Assembly: GCF_964340395.1 (NCBI RefSeq)
Contig: NC_135564.1
Coordinates: forward strand, 20,638,402-20,702,401
Source of the DNA: Glandiceps talaboti
Taxonomy: Eukaryota; Hemichordata; Enteropneusta; Spengelidae
Direction of reading: 5' to 3'
Length of the DNA stretch: 64,000 nt
Shown here: in pieces, positions 48,914-59,466 of the stretch
Position numbering within the stretch: position 1 is the stretch's first letter
How the letters are laid out: the number at the start of each line of letters is the position of its first letter
Translations under genes and position numbers: made by a program
Notes under the pieces: generated by a model
What the model saw: only the letters and a program-made list of their open reading frames with translations
Told to the model about the DNA's origin: nothing
Database searches by the model: none

Positions 48914-49989
48914 CGAACACATGAATATATAATCCAGAAGCGCCCTTACTGTTTAACTAGGTATCAGCATTACGCGTTTCATTCACCAAATTAGCATAAT
49001 ATTTACATAATTGTGGTGGTCAACATAACAACTTGGACGCACAATCATGCACGTGAAGTGAAATACTGAATTATGAGTGTATGACACCGTTTTAGGCCAT
49101 AATTATTACAAAAATGATACTTAAAACTAAAACGATCTTGAATAAAAAGTAAACAAAATGGCCTTTACGCCTGTCGGTAAGCTGAGTCATTCAGGGACGT
49201 TATTATAGTAGTTTTAGTTGTGTGCACGCAAAAATGCTACATTTGTTTAATCATGCAAATATACATGTCACAATTCATAGAATATATACTCTGGTCGTGC
49301 TACGTAATGACAACACGCGTCTAAGTAACGACAACACATGTCTACATCACTGGTTCTGCTATGTCCGAAATAGGAGTCAAAATGTTCAAAATTACCCCTA
49401 CTTTCCATAATTTTTCTTTGATATTATTGGTGCTGGTATAATTCAGTTATTCTCCAATATTTTTCTTCATTCAGCTGGAAAATACTCGTGACATAAGGGT
49501 TGTCACTACTCGTCTATCGACTCTTAGTGATGATTTATGAAAACGAGTCCATTGTAGTAACTAGTAATATCGAACAAAGCAAAATATGAACAAAGCAAAA
49601 TATGAATAAAGCAAAATAGTGGTGAATAACATGTAAATATTGAGGTCTACTAAGTAGTACATGTAAACGTGGCCTTTAAGAAAATTTAACATGTTAACAG
49701 TGGTTAATAATATGTAAAATATACATAATACGTAATAACATTATTTATGCAGTGCATATTCCATAGTATTTTTTATGACTTACTTTCATTTGTGGGTGGT
49801 TTGTAAAAACAGATTGTCGACCAACAGACTCAGAGTGGTAATAATTATAAAACATGAATTTGTTTAGACACAGTATCTGCTGAATGTCGGACTTACAATT
49901 GATTGATTGCCACTTGTGATTTTGTGTATAATAATATCATGTCTATATGGTATATTAATTTTTCTTCTTTTTTTTTTGTTTGTTGACAG
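48914..49989. other. Unique DNA upstream of the first ROR zinc-finger exon
   Basis: A 16-bp word (gaacaaagcaaaatat) is repeated three times near 49572-49618. The last ~30 bp form the polypyrimidine tract and acceptor of the next exon. No other exon was identified. Confidence 0.45.
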
Positions 49990-50075
49990 CTCAAATTGAG
50001 ATTATACCATGTAAAGTATGTGGAGATAAATCGTCAGGAGTTCACTATGGTGTCATATCATGTGAAGGATGCAAG
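49990..50075 (+). CDS. ROR/HR3-type nuclear receptor, first zinc-finger exon
   Basis: This 86-nt exon lies between a strong acceptor (tttttttttgtttgttgacag) and AAG|gtaggg. With one base from the previous exon it reads [17 protein letters not shown]...CEGCK, the first zinc module of the DNA-binding domain. The four zinc Cys are visible (CxxC, then CEGC), and the P-box starts with CEGCK. The AQIEIIPCK lead-in is characteristic of the NR1F group (vertebrate RORs, insect HR3), which act as ligand-responsive transcription factors binding half-site response elements. The CEGCK|GFF intron position also matches my memory of that group. The gene is partial: the upstream coding exon was not found. I give no symbol because the paralogue cannot be decided. 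Confidence 0.93.
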
Positions 50076-52495
50076 GTAGGGAGAATTTTCACCTTATCAT
50101 ATGTGGTAGGGAGAATTTACATTACAATCCAATTATCAAGCACATAGTGATATTATGTCATGATGGAATCTTATAATATGAAAGTTACAAAGTAGAGAGA
50201 ATTTAGAATAGTTATCATTAAAAATGTGTTGACTCACTTTGGTGAGATATCACATGGGGAATACAAGGTTTGGAGAATTTGGAATTATAACATGTAAAAC
50301 AAGTGTTTTTGTTAGATAGGAAGATAATACATAAAAAATGTTATATTATATGGTATGTTATAATGAGTTATAACAAACACATACATTTATTTTTGATGAA
50401 AGACATACTCGTTATATTTTGTTCTCTTTTCAAAAAGTCCATCATGCCTGCTTTTTGAATTTTTCCTTTATAATAAAACACGCTTTCAAGTTTGTAGACA
50501 AAAGTACCTGCATTTCTGTACTCCTGTATTATTTTCATAGTATTATAGTGCATATTTTGTCTGACTACAACAACCAATTATAGCATAGTGCTACAAAAGC
50601 AATGTCTGAATATTGATATTTACAATATGAGCTGTTAGTCAGTTATAGGTGTACATCAGATGTTACTTTGTGAGACTTGGTTAGTTTAAATTCTAGGTAT
50701 TCTGAATAAACATAACAATTCAATTTAATTAATATTTATTTCATATCTATTTCAATAATGTTCATGTTGATCACTATATTTCTCTTTGTCTCTGTTCATA
50801 AAGTGGCAGACAAACAATTCCCTTTTCAAAACTACAACAACAACAGTACTATCAAAGTGTGTTATATCCAATTAAAGTGTGTTTTTACCTTAGATGTCGT
50901 CATTCTGTGTGTTTATTGATTAAATCAGATTGAATTGTTGAAATTAGATTCCTAACCATCAGTATTGTTGTCTGGGAAGGAAGCATAATAACTCTTTTCT
51001 TTGTAAAGTTACGACATCTTTTTATTAGATTTGTAAGAACGCTGAAGCTCTGACAACTAAGAGAAATAAAACAAATTAAGTCTATCCTGTATGGTTTCAC
51101 AGGTATTACTAGTTACTACAATGTACTAGTTTTCATAAATTTTGATTTATTTAATAATACAAAGATTTATTGAAAATTCAGTTGTAAAATGATAAAATCT
51201 TGTGTATATTTTTTGGCATCACATCTTGAATTAATTTGTAAGTTTTTTTCTTCTTATAAGGTAATATTTTTCATTGTTTTGTTTAATTTTAAAATTCAAG
51301 AATTTTATCATCAGCTTTCATTTTCACCTTACAATTTGAAGGATGCAAAAAATTATCAACATATCGCTTTTAATATTTCCACAGCCATAATTTCTTCTGA
51401 CTAAAAATTTGAATTACTGTGTACAATAAATTTTTGTCAAATTTCGAATTGATTTAAACGTCAAACAACTTAATTTCACCCATAAACACATTTTGATTAA
51501 AATGCCACCAAAATAATGAGTATGATTTCAAAAGATAGCATTTATAATGGTGAAAGTATTAATGGAATGTGAAAATATCATATTTCAAAGGGTATTTGAT
51601 GGAGTACTAATTCAGGATACTGTTGATAATTGAAATTACTATTACACTTGTAAAGGGTGACAGGTTACCATGGCAACACACTTTATCTGATTGACTGTGA
51701 ATGGAAAGTAGATGGAAATAGGGAAATCACAGAGAAGGCAAAGAAAATAACATGTTAGATATTTTATTTTGGTTTGAGTCACCTGGAAATGATGCATTAT
51801 TCAGTAGGTTGGAAGGGAAGCTCAAAACAGAGTGATATAGAGGTAATATCGCTGGTAGGGGTAGGATTGTGAGGTGAAACAGTGAAGGTCGTCTAAGTAT
51901 TGTTAAACCTATAACTATAACACGCTGACTTCACAATAAATAATTGATGTCTATAACACTTAAGTCAGCCATGAATTCCTAGCTGTGTAAATTGCATACT
52001 TTAAGTAATGCCTTTGGAAAAGTTCTAAACAGATTGATTTGAATATTTGTAGATAGCTTCACGATGTTTGATGTTTTTAAATATTTAAATATTACAATCC
52101 TTTTTGCCTTATTAAATAATGTGGAATTTTTTTTATAAGTGTACAAAAAGTTCAATACAAATTCATTTTGACATTTGTGGTTGACTGATGTATAAATATT
52201 AACTATTATATAATTTCTGTCAAAAAATTTGTTTAAAAAAAAGCGTAAGGAAAGGTTTTACACAGGGTCATGTTGATATTGGGGATATTTTCAATTTGTT
52301 AATATTCTTGCAATATGTGATTTTTGTTATGAATATTAAACCTGTACCAGCTGTAACTGGGATATTTTCAACCAGTGCAATATACAATAATTTGCAATAA
52401 CACCAACATTCGATTTTTGCTATGAGTGTGGTCTTGTTGCTAGACATATATGTGTACATTTTTCTTATGTTTATCCACCCATCCCTGTTGCTATT
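50076..52495 (+). other. ROR intron, 5' part
   Basis: First part of the 6028-bp intron 50076-56103. The words gtagggagaatttac and caaggt(a/t).ggagaatttg recur near 50076, 50107 and 50267, looking like weak duplications of the donor region. Otherwise it is unique AT-rich DNA. Confidence 0.5.
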
Positions 52496-52496
52496 T

Positions 52497-53021
52497 TTGC
52501 AATATACACCACAGTCATAGCAACAAAAAAAATGATGTTATCTTTGCAATATACACCACAGCCATAGCAAGAAAAAAATGATGTTATCTTTGCAATATAC
52601 ACCACGGCCATAGCAACAAAGAAATCAGATGTTATCTTTGCAATATACACCACGGCCATAGCAACAAAGAAATGATGTTATCTTTGCAGTATACACCACA
52701 GCCATAGCAACAAAAAAAATGATGTTATCTTTGCAATATACGCCACAGCCATAGCAACAAAGAAATGATGTTATCTTTGCAATATACAGCATAGCCATAG
52801 CAACAAAAAAATTATGGTGTATATGTCAAAGATAAGTAGATAAACTTGTAAAAAAAATGACATACTGTCACCTAGCAACTAAGATACCACACATGGCAAC
52901 AGTAAAATGATGGTGCCATAGCAAAAAGGTAACAACAGGATGAATGAGCAGGTGCATGGATTAACATTTTACAAACAATCTAACACAAGCTGTACAGTTG
53001 TGCTACAACACCATTGGTACC
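52497..53021. repeat. 47-bp array plus tail, truncated relative of the 54.2-kb element
   Basis: Seven ~47-bp units run tttgcaatatacaccacagc, catagcaacaaa, gatgttatc (to about 52815). A tail containing cagttgtgctacaacaccat (52995) matches the tail of the element at 55563. Hence this is probably a 5'-truncated member of that family. Confidence 0.65.
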
Positions 53022-53847
53022 ATTTTTGTATAAACAGTGGTATTCAATCTAATCAATCAATTAAATTGCAAGAAAAAAAATTTCAATTTGTTTTTTAAAA
53101 AAAACAAATGTTAATAAAATTGTAGACTTGAAGTGTGTATTTTGTATTACTGTATTTTTTATAGTGGTGAGTTAGATAAGACTGTGTGTGTAATAGGTCA
53201 CCATGTATAATAGTGTGGCAAGGCTGATTGGATCATCTCAACTCATTCCTAAGAGAGTTATAATAAGCAAAGAAATAATTGAAAATGGTAAAGGAAATGT
53301 CAAAGTTGTAAAAAATGAGTGGTTGCTAGCGTGCAATTTCATTATTCTGTATCCAGAATTTTACCCATTTTTAAACCCTAATGTGTGAATCCTATGTCTT
53401 GGATTATTACAGTTATTATCTGTTGTTGAAGTCATAAGGATTAGATAAAATCCTTTTCTGTCAGACACCTGTTTTTTTACACTCAAAATGTTAATTCTTT
53501 GAAATCAGTTGAACTAAATGAAGATCAACTCATGATTATTGCAGTAAAGTGAGTCCTTTGGAACTACACGTAATGAATAGTATTTCTCTGACTGGCCACC
53601 AGAGGGCAATAGTACAATGTGTCGAAGCATAATTGAAGCTTAATTGATAATACATTCAAACTTTAATTGAAAAAAAATGCTAATGATTTAAAAAACATGA
53701 AGTTGACCACATATGGATCATATACTTCAATAGTCCTTAAGAATAAACATCCAAATGTTATATTACCATGGAAACCAGTTAATAAATTTGTTTGCTTACA
53801 CAAGAAAATATTATTAGATATGTACTTGATCCAGCTTTGATTGTTTT
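53022..53847 (+). other. ROR intron, unique part
   Basis: Nothing is recognised. A short frame at 53203-53388 has no family resemblance. Confidence 0.4.
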
Positions 53848-54115
53848 ATAGTAGTGGTATAGTACTGCAATGAATACTGTAAACATGATAGCATATGCAA
53901 ATATTATGCAAATAAGCCAGTGAGTGTTCCATCATGTATTTCAAATTCTTATGAATCTACAAGTTAAACTTATACAAAATATGTTTTTATTCCCAGATAA
54001 ATATGTGATGTATAATGATTGCAACACTGTAATGTGTGAGTACCAGGACTTGGTACTAGAGGTCTCGTCAATCATGTGTACAATGTTTTCTGTTGCACTT
54101 TTACTCTCTTTGCTC
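53848..54115. repeat. Dispersed pair member (partner at 22470-22705)
   Basis: It starts atagtagtggtat, has two octamer words ATGCAAAT (the second as tatgcaaataag), and ends with the shared 23-bp word at 54084-54106. The central part differs from the partner. Confidence 0.55.
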
Positions 54116-54207
54116 AGGAACGTGATGCCACATAGAATAGCATAAGTACTCATGCAAATGGCGCTCACTGTTCCTTTCTCATCATATCTTTGTTGGTGCT
54201 GTTTTTT

Positions 54208-55572
54208 AGCACAACTGAACTTGTTCAGTAGTGCTATAGGGATCGCCCGGCGTCTGTCTGTCTGTGTGTGTGTGTGTGTGTGTGTGTAAACAACTTAAAG
54301 TCAAAAACCGCTGAACCGATTGCCACGATATTTGGTGGGTCCATTACTTTGGGTGTCTAGTTGGGAAATTGTTCAAATCAAAATGATCGCATCACAGGTG
54401 TGTGATTTGGGTCAAAAAATGTGATTTTTGGTCAAAAAACTTAAACTCAGAAACTACTTGGCAGATTGGTGCGAAATTTGGTGGGAACATTCTTAAGGTG
54501 GTGTAAAGTAAGATTTGTTCATGACGGGATGATTCCATCAGTGATATGCAAATTAGGGCTAAAAATGTGTCTTTTTGGTTAAAAATCTATAATTCTAAAA
54601 CTACTGAGCAGATTGGGCTGAAATTTAATGGGAATGTATCTAGGGATGTATGGACGAAGAAATATTAAGCTTACCATGATTCCATGAGTGATATGCAAAT
54701 TAGGTGTAAAAATGTTCATTTTTGGTCAAAAACTTATATCTCAAAAAGTACTTGGTCAATTAGTCTGAAACTTGGCGAGATGTTTCTGAAACTGTTATTC
54801 TGCAGATTTTCTTTAAAACATTTTGACAAAATTGGCCCTAGCGACCATGACCATGCCCTTAGCAACAACCAAATGGCAGTATATTTTGGTCAAATAACAA
54901 CATCATCTGGTAAGCAAGTGAGTAAACATTCAAAAAATGTATGCAAATACCCTAGCAACCATGACCACGCCCATAGCAACAGCCAAACGGTGGTGTATTT
55001 CACAAAGATAACAACAGGGTTTAATAGATAATTGAATAAACATCCAAAAAATGTATGTAAATTTGCATAGCAACAAGACCACGCCCATAACAACAGCCAA
55101 ATAATCACGTATATTGCAAAGATAACAACAGGAATAGAAAGACAGATGAATTAACATTTAAAAAATGTATGCAAATACCCTAGTAACCGTGACCACGCCC
55201 ATAGCAACAGCCAAACGGTGGTGTATTTCACAAAGATAACAACAGGGTTTAATAGACAATTGAATAAACATTCAAAAAATGTATGTAAATTTTCCTAGCA
55301 ACAAGACCACGCCCATAGCAACAGCCAAATGATCACGTATATTGCAAAGACAATATCAGGAATTAATACACAAGTGAACAAAAACATACACAAATGTATG
55401 CAAATATATCTAACAACATGACCATGCCCATAGCAACAGCCAAATGATAGCATTTATCATAAAGATAGCAACATGGTTGGATAGGCAACTGGATAGTTAT
55501 TCAGCAAATAAACACCTATTGTTAGCATAGACTAGCATATGGATAAACATTTTTAAAAACTACAGTTGTGCT
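54208..55572. mobile_element. Hairpin-headed repeat element with 10-bp inverted termini
   Basis: It begins AGCACAACTG, which continues as a hairpin (AGCACAACTGAAC-tt-GTTCAGTAGTGCT), and ends CAGTTGTGCT, the exact inverse of its start. Inside are a (TG)n tract (54264-54287) and three to four ~130-bp modules built on gattggtgcgaaatttggtg and tgatatgcaaattagg. From 54840 six ~115-bp units follow, each with gaccacgcccatagcaac. No coding capacity was recognised. Whether it moved as a unit is inference. Confidence 0.55.
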
Positions 55573-55664
55573 ACAACGCCATTGGCGGTATTTTTTAAAA
55601 TTATGGCGGCACACACACTATAGAACGGAGACATTTTATCTAGGCTTAGTTTAATTGTTAGCAC

Positions 55665-56016
55665 TTAAAGTGGCTATATGGATGAGGATTGGGTATTTAT
55701 TTTGGATTCTAAATTTTTAATTTAAAAACAATTTATCATGGCTTCCTACTTGAAAAATCAATGTGAAAAAAACATTTACCAAGTCTTTGTTTGTAACTCA
55801 ATAAATTGCAAAAGATTAATAAATGTGTAAAATGTTTGTTATTGTAAAATGTTTGTTATTGTATGTATAAAAAGCTTTTTAGCAATGTATTGGGTTACAA
55901 ACAAAGACTTGGTATATGTTATTTCACATTGACTTTTCAAGTAGGAATTAAGTCATGATAAAATTGTTTTATAAATTAAACTAAATATGCAAACCTCATC
56001 CATATGGCCACTTTAA
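55665..56016. mobile_element. Foldback MITE, family B, full copy
   Basis: The sequence is a ~352-bp near-palindrome: TTAAAGTGGCtATATGGATG at the left, CATCCATATGGCCACTTTAA at the right. Arms are about 150 bp with perhaps 80% identity and a small spacer near 55835-55862 (a doubled aaaatgtttgttattgt). Ends are compatible with either a TTAA or a TA target. It ends 87 bp before the second ROR zinc-finger exon. Confidence 0.85.
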
Positions 56017-56103
56017 CGAAATATTGACTAATTTGTTGAAGTGTGAAGATTTCAAGAAAACAACTAATTGAAGCTGTTTTTCTACTTTTTAATTTTTTTT
56101 CAG

Positions 56104-56245
56104 GGATTCTTTCGTCGTTGCATCAACAATAAATCTGATTTCCTTTGTCCAAGAGATAAGTCATGTGAAGTGAATCGTACAAACAGAAACCGTTGCCAGT
56201 ACTGCAGACTACAAAAATGTATCTTACTTGGAATGTCCAAAGATG
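56104..56245 (+). CDS. ROR/HR3-type nuclear receptor, second zinc-finger exon
   Basis: This 142-nt exon lies between ctttttaattttttttcag and G|gtaagt. It continues in phase from the previous exon (CEGCK|GFFRR) and ends in phase 1 after GMSKD. It encodes the rest of the P-box/recognition helix (GFFRR), the D-box, and the second zinc module with Cys spacing 5-9-2 (CPRDKSC ... CQYC). RLQKC and GMSKD follow, as in NR1F receptors. The stretch [12 protein letters not shown] is unusual: the families I know have Ser where this has Cys after FFRR. No stop or frameshift is seen. The next exon, expected to start with VKFGRM-like sequence, was not found by 64000. Confidence 0.93.
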
Positions 56246-56271
56246 GTAAGTCTGGTTTTAATTGATACAAT

Positions 56272-56280
56272 AGCAGCAGC

Positions 56281-56333
<53 letters not shown>
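56272..56333. repeat. (CAA)n / (CAG)n microsatellite
   Basis: Three CAG-like triplets followed by about 18 CAA, 27 bp downstream of the exon donor. Confidence 0.95.
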
Positions 56334-56855
56334 AAGAATTACAGCAAAAAAGATTACATGGAAATGCCAAAAGAATTTAAAAAAGGAATGAAAAGGGTTG
56401 TGTTCGAAAAAACATTGCAACTGGAATCAGTCTAAGCGAATTGTAAACACATGCCATTTGTTACAAGTTACTTTAAGTTAATATTATTAATATTTCTAAG
56501 AATTATGTAGTACTAAATCATTTTCACAAAACAACTGAAGAATTAAATTTAATTAGATTTTCATTTTACAAACATTTATATTATATTCAGCTTGTGTGAT
56601 AAATTGTGTTCCATTCTATAAACTGTAAGAAAAGAGAAATTTAAATTTTCATTTTTCTAACATAGAGTCTTTGTATGTTGTAGATGAAGTAAATTTTTGT
56701 GAGTAAATCTATATGTTAGATCAAGATGAATATCAAACATTTGTTTCAGACTATTAAACAAGTTTTGTGTTCAAGATACAAATCATCATATCTGACATCA
56801 AGTAAAATTAATTTTTTTTTAAAAACCATAATGATGGAAATATCATTAAAATTCC
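56334..56855 (+). other. ROR intron, unique AT-rich part
   Basis: Nothing is recognised. Confidence 0.4.
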
Positions 56856-57000
56856 TTAAAGTGGCCATATGGATGAGGATTGGGTATTTATTTTGGATTT
56901 TTAATTCATAAAATAATTTCATCATGGCTTCCTACTTTAAAAATCAATGTGAAACAACATGGACCAAGTCTGTGTTTGTAACTCAATACATTGCGAAAAT
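56856..57000. mobile_element. Foldback MITE family B, left half only
   Basis: It starts TTAAAGTGGCCATATGG and follows the left arm of the 55665 copy for ~145 bp to caatacattgcgaaaa, where it abuts family A sequence. Confidence 0.8.
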
Positions 57001-57277
57001 ATTTGAGAAAGAAAATAAGAAAATCGTGAAAACTGTGAAGTCTCACAAGAAATAGTGGATGTGGAAACTGAAAGACAGTTCTTCCAATCTGTAATGGCTG
57101 TACATCTGTTGGGAAGAAGTCAATAACACAGAGACCATATGGAAAACAACAGAAAAAACATAACTACCTGAACTAGACATTCACACATGAAAAAAAAATT
57201 TAAAAAATAAAATAAAAAATTTACCGACCCCACGTATTCTAAAATTGAATGTAATCAGAACCACACAAATATGCCTA
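57001..57277. mobile_element. Non-autonomous TIR element, family A, copy 4 (left end missing)
   Basis: It starts inside the family A interior (aagaaaatcgtgaaaactg) and runs to the right terminus (gtaatcagaaccacacaaat, then atgcctaaag). The missing left ~80 bp is replaced by the family B half-copy. Confidence 0.75.
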
Positions 57278-58808
57278 AAGTGAAACGGGCTGCTGTACAT
57301 GATTTGATCCTAAATTTTATCACTCAGAGCCCCTCCACCCCCACCCCCACCCCCACCCCACCCCCCACCACAAATACCCATCCCACTCATCTTAATTACC
57401 CCTTCTAATCACATACAACCATCCCATCATTCACCCATCTATTAAACCCCTTCCATTTAAAGCCCCACCTTTAAATCACATACAACAATCTATAATTGCC
57501 AAACCATCTAACTCCTCCCATCTAATCCCTCTTTTAATCACATATGTCCATCTCATCATCCACCTATCAGCCATCTCAGCAGCAACTCACCTATCTAACC
57601 CTCTTATGTGTAACACCTCCACCTCATCTAACCCCCTATCTTAGACTAATACCTCCACCTCATCTAACCCCTCCTATCTTAGACTAATACCTCCACCTCA
57701 TCTAACCCCTCCTATCTTAGACTAATACCACCAATGCATCCTATCCCTTCCCATCAATCATCAATACCACAAATATCTATCATATCCATCCAACCCCTTC
57801 CCATCTAACACCCCAACCAGTGTGCCCTCTAATCCAATTTGATGCACCCACCACTGACGCACACAATTTCAAATGACATATCAACGTTTTTGTTCTCCTA
57901 TCTCTTACAAGAAATGCCAGTTTTTATCATTTTTACTGATAACAATATTTGGCTCTCATTAGAGGGCACACTACCACCAACCCCCAAATCACACACACAT
58001 CCATATCACATACACCAATGTAACTATATACATGTACCCCCATATATGTTTCATTGTAGGTTAAGGATTTCAACAGATGGTATTACATGTTTGCTTCACT
58101 TCTTAGCACTTAAGAAGTCACCTTCAGGTTCATGTAAATTAACACAAGGCAGCTAGACGTCACCTTTATGTTCATGTAAATTAACACAAGACAGCTGCAA
58201 TGAACAGCTGGTATTTTATGTCAAATCTCTTAAAGTTGAAGGTTAAAGCCATTACAGTGTCTAGAATATTGCAATTACATGTCTGAATAAATCCTTTTTT
58301 GTCTGCTCATTTCTGCATAGTCTAAATTCTGTGTTGTCTGTTGTGATTATAATGAATGGTTTAGTCTGTCACTAGTAGAATCTCAAAAACAGCATTGTTC
58401 ATGGTCAAGAAAGTGAAACCAATCCTTTACTTTTATTTCTATGGAATACTCTATCTAAGACTTGTCAGGTCAAAGGTTACTCATGTCAGAACTATGAAAC
58501 AACACTATAAGAATAAACACTTTTGTGACCTTGGTCCCTAGACAAGGTGATAAATTTGTTGTTTTTGTTTCTATGACCCAAAGAACCTTAACATTTTGGT
58601 TCAACATGACAACGAGAGTGTCAGTGGTGGAGAAAGTAAGACGGTGTCCTGAGAGGACAGACCAAGCTGATACATGGAAACCAGTAACATATTAAAATCC
58701 TCTTAAAAAGTGAAAAAAAGCTGTTTCTTCATATGAATTAGAATGGGATTCTATGAATACACATTGATTGTATGATTCAACACAAACCTGGTTAAAATTA
58801 TCCCTGGA
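57278..58808. other. C-rich, then unique DNA
   Basis: C-rich runs of CCCCCA lie at 57325-57370. The region to about 57830 is strongly C/T/A on the + strand. A ~37-bp word (acctcatctaacccctccta) is repeated three times at about 57610-57728. After 57830 nothing is recognised. Confidence 0.5.
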
Positions 58809-59118
58809 TATGGTACATAATATATAGGTAACATTTGTATTACTGTGGATTTAAGGTTAGCTAGCAAATATGGTACATATTATACAGGACACATTTGTAT
58901 TACTGTGGATTTAAGGTTAGCTTGCAAATATATAGATATGGTACGTAATATATAGGACACATTTGTATTACTGTGGATTTAAGGTTAGCTTGCAAATATG
59001 GTACATAATATACAAGACACATTTGTATTACTGTGGATTTAAGGTTAGCTTGCAAATATGGTACATAATATACAGGACACATTTGTATTACTGTGGATTT
59101 AAGGTTAGCTTGCAAATA
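58809..59118. repeat. Minisatellite, ~60-bp unit x 5
   Basis: The unit runs atatggtacataatatacag, gacacatttgtattactgtg, gatttaaggttagcttgcaa. One unit has a 6-bp insertion. Confidence 0.93.
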
Positions 59119-59356
59119 GAGGGAATATGGAAAATGTGTCTGAAGCATTTATTAGTAGTTTTATTACAGTTTGGAAGGAACAATTGAACAGTAGAATTTT
59201 GGAAGGAGCTATTTTATTCATTTTGAGGGAACAATATAAGTGCAGTTTTAGAGTTTAGATGACATTTAGATAAATCAGAAAATTTTGTAATTATGTTATA
59301 AATATGCAATAAATTAAAGAGGGAATCTGGCAAAATTCCCCTTAGAACTTGACTAG
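59119..59356. other. Unique spacer
   Basis: Nothing is recognised. Confidence 0.4.
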
Positions 59357-59466
59357 GTTTGTTATCGTATGTACAACAATAAACTTTTTATACATTTTTT
59401 TTAGTGTTTTGCAATGTATTGAGTAACAAACACAGATTTGGTCAATGTTGTTTTATATTGATTTTT
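59357..59466. mobile_element. Foldback MITE family B, right-half fragment
   Basis: gtttgttatcgtatgtacaa through gcaatgtattgagtaac and attgatttttc follows the right arm of the 55665 copy. The 24-bp array begins exactly where the fragment stops. Confidence 0.75.

Noticed and set aside
48394-48994. 176- and 143-codon frames (YHILYLSCATHLSHSIPVMCYSL)
   Set aside because: Generated by the 34-bp array.
49480-49545. Dyad around actcgtgacataagggttgtcac as an operator or hairpin
   Set aside because: Arms are short and imperfect; not above what AT-rich DNA gives by chance.
53924-54168. Overlapping 73- and 75-codon frames as genes
   Set aside because: They lie in the dispersed pair member, and the partner at 22.5 kb does not conserve either reading frame across the middle.
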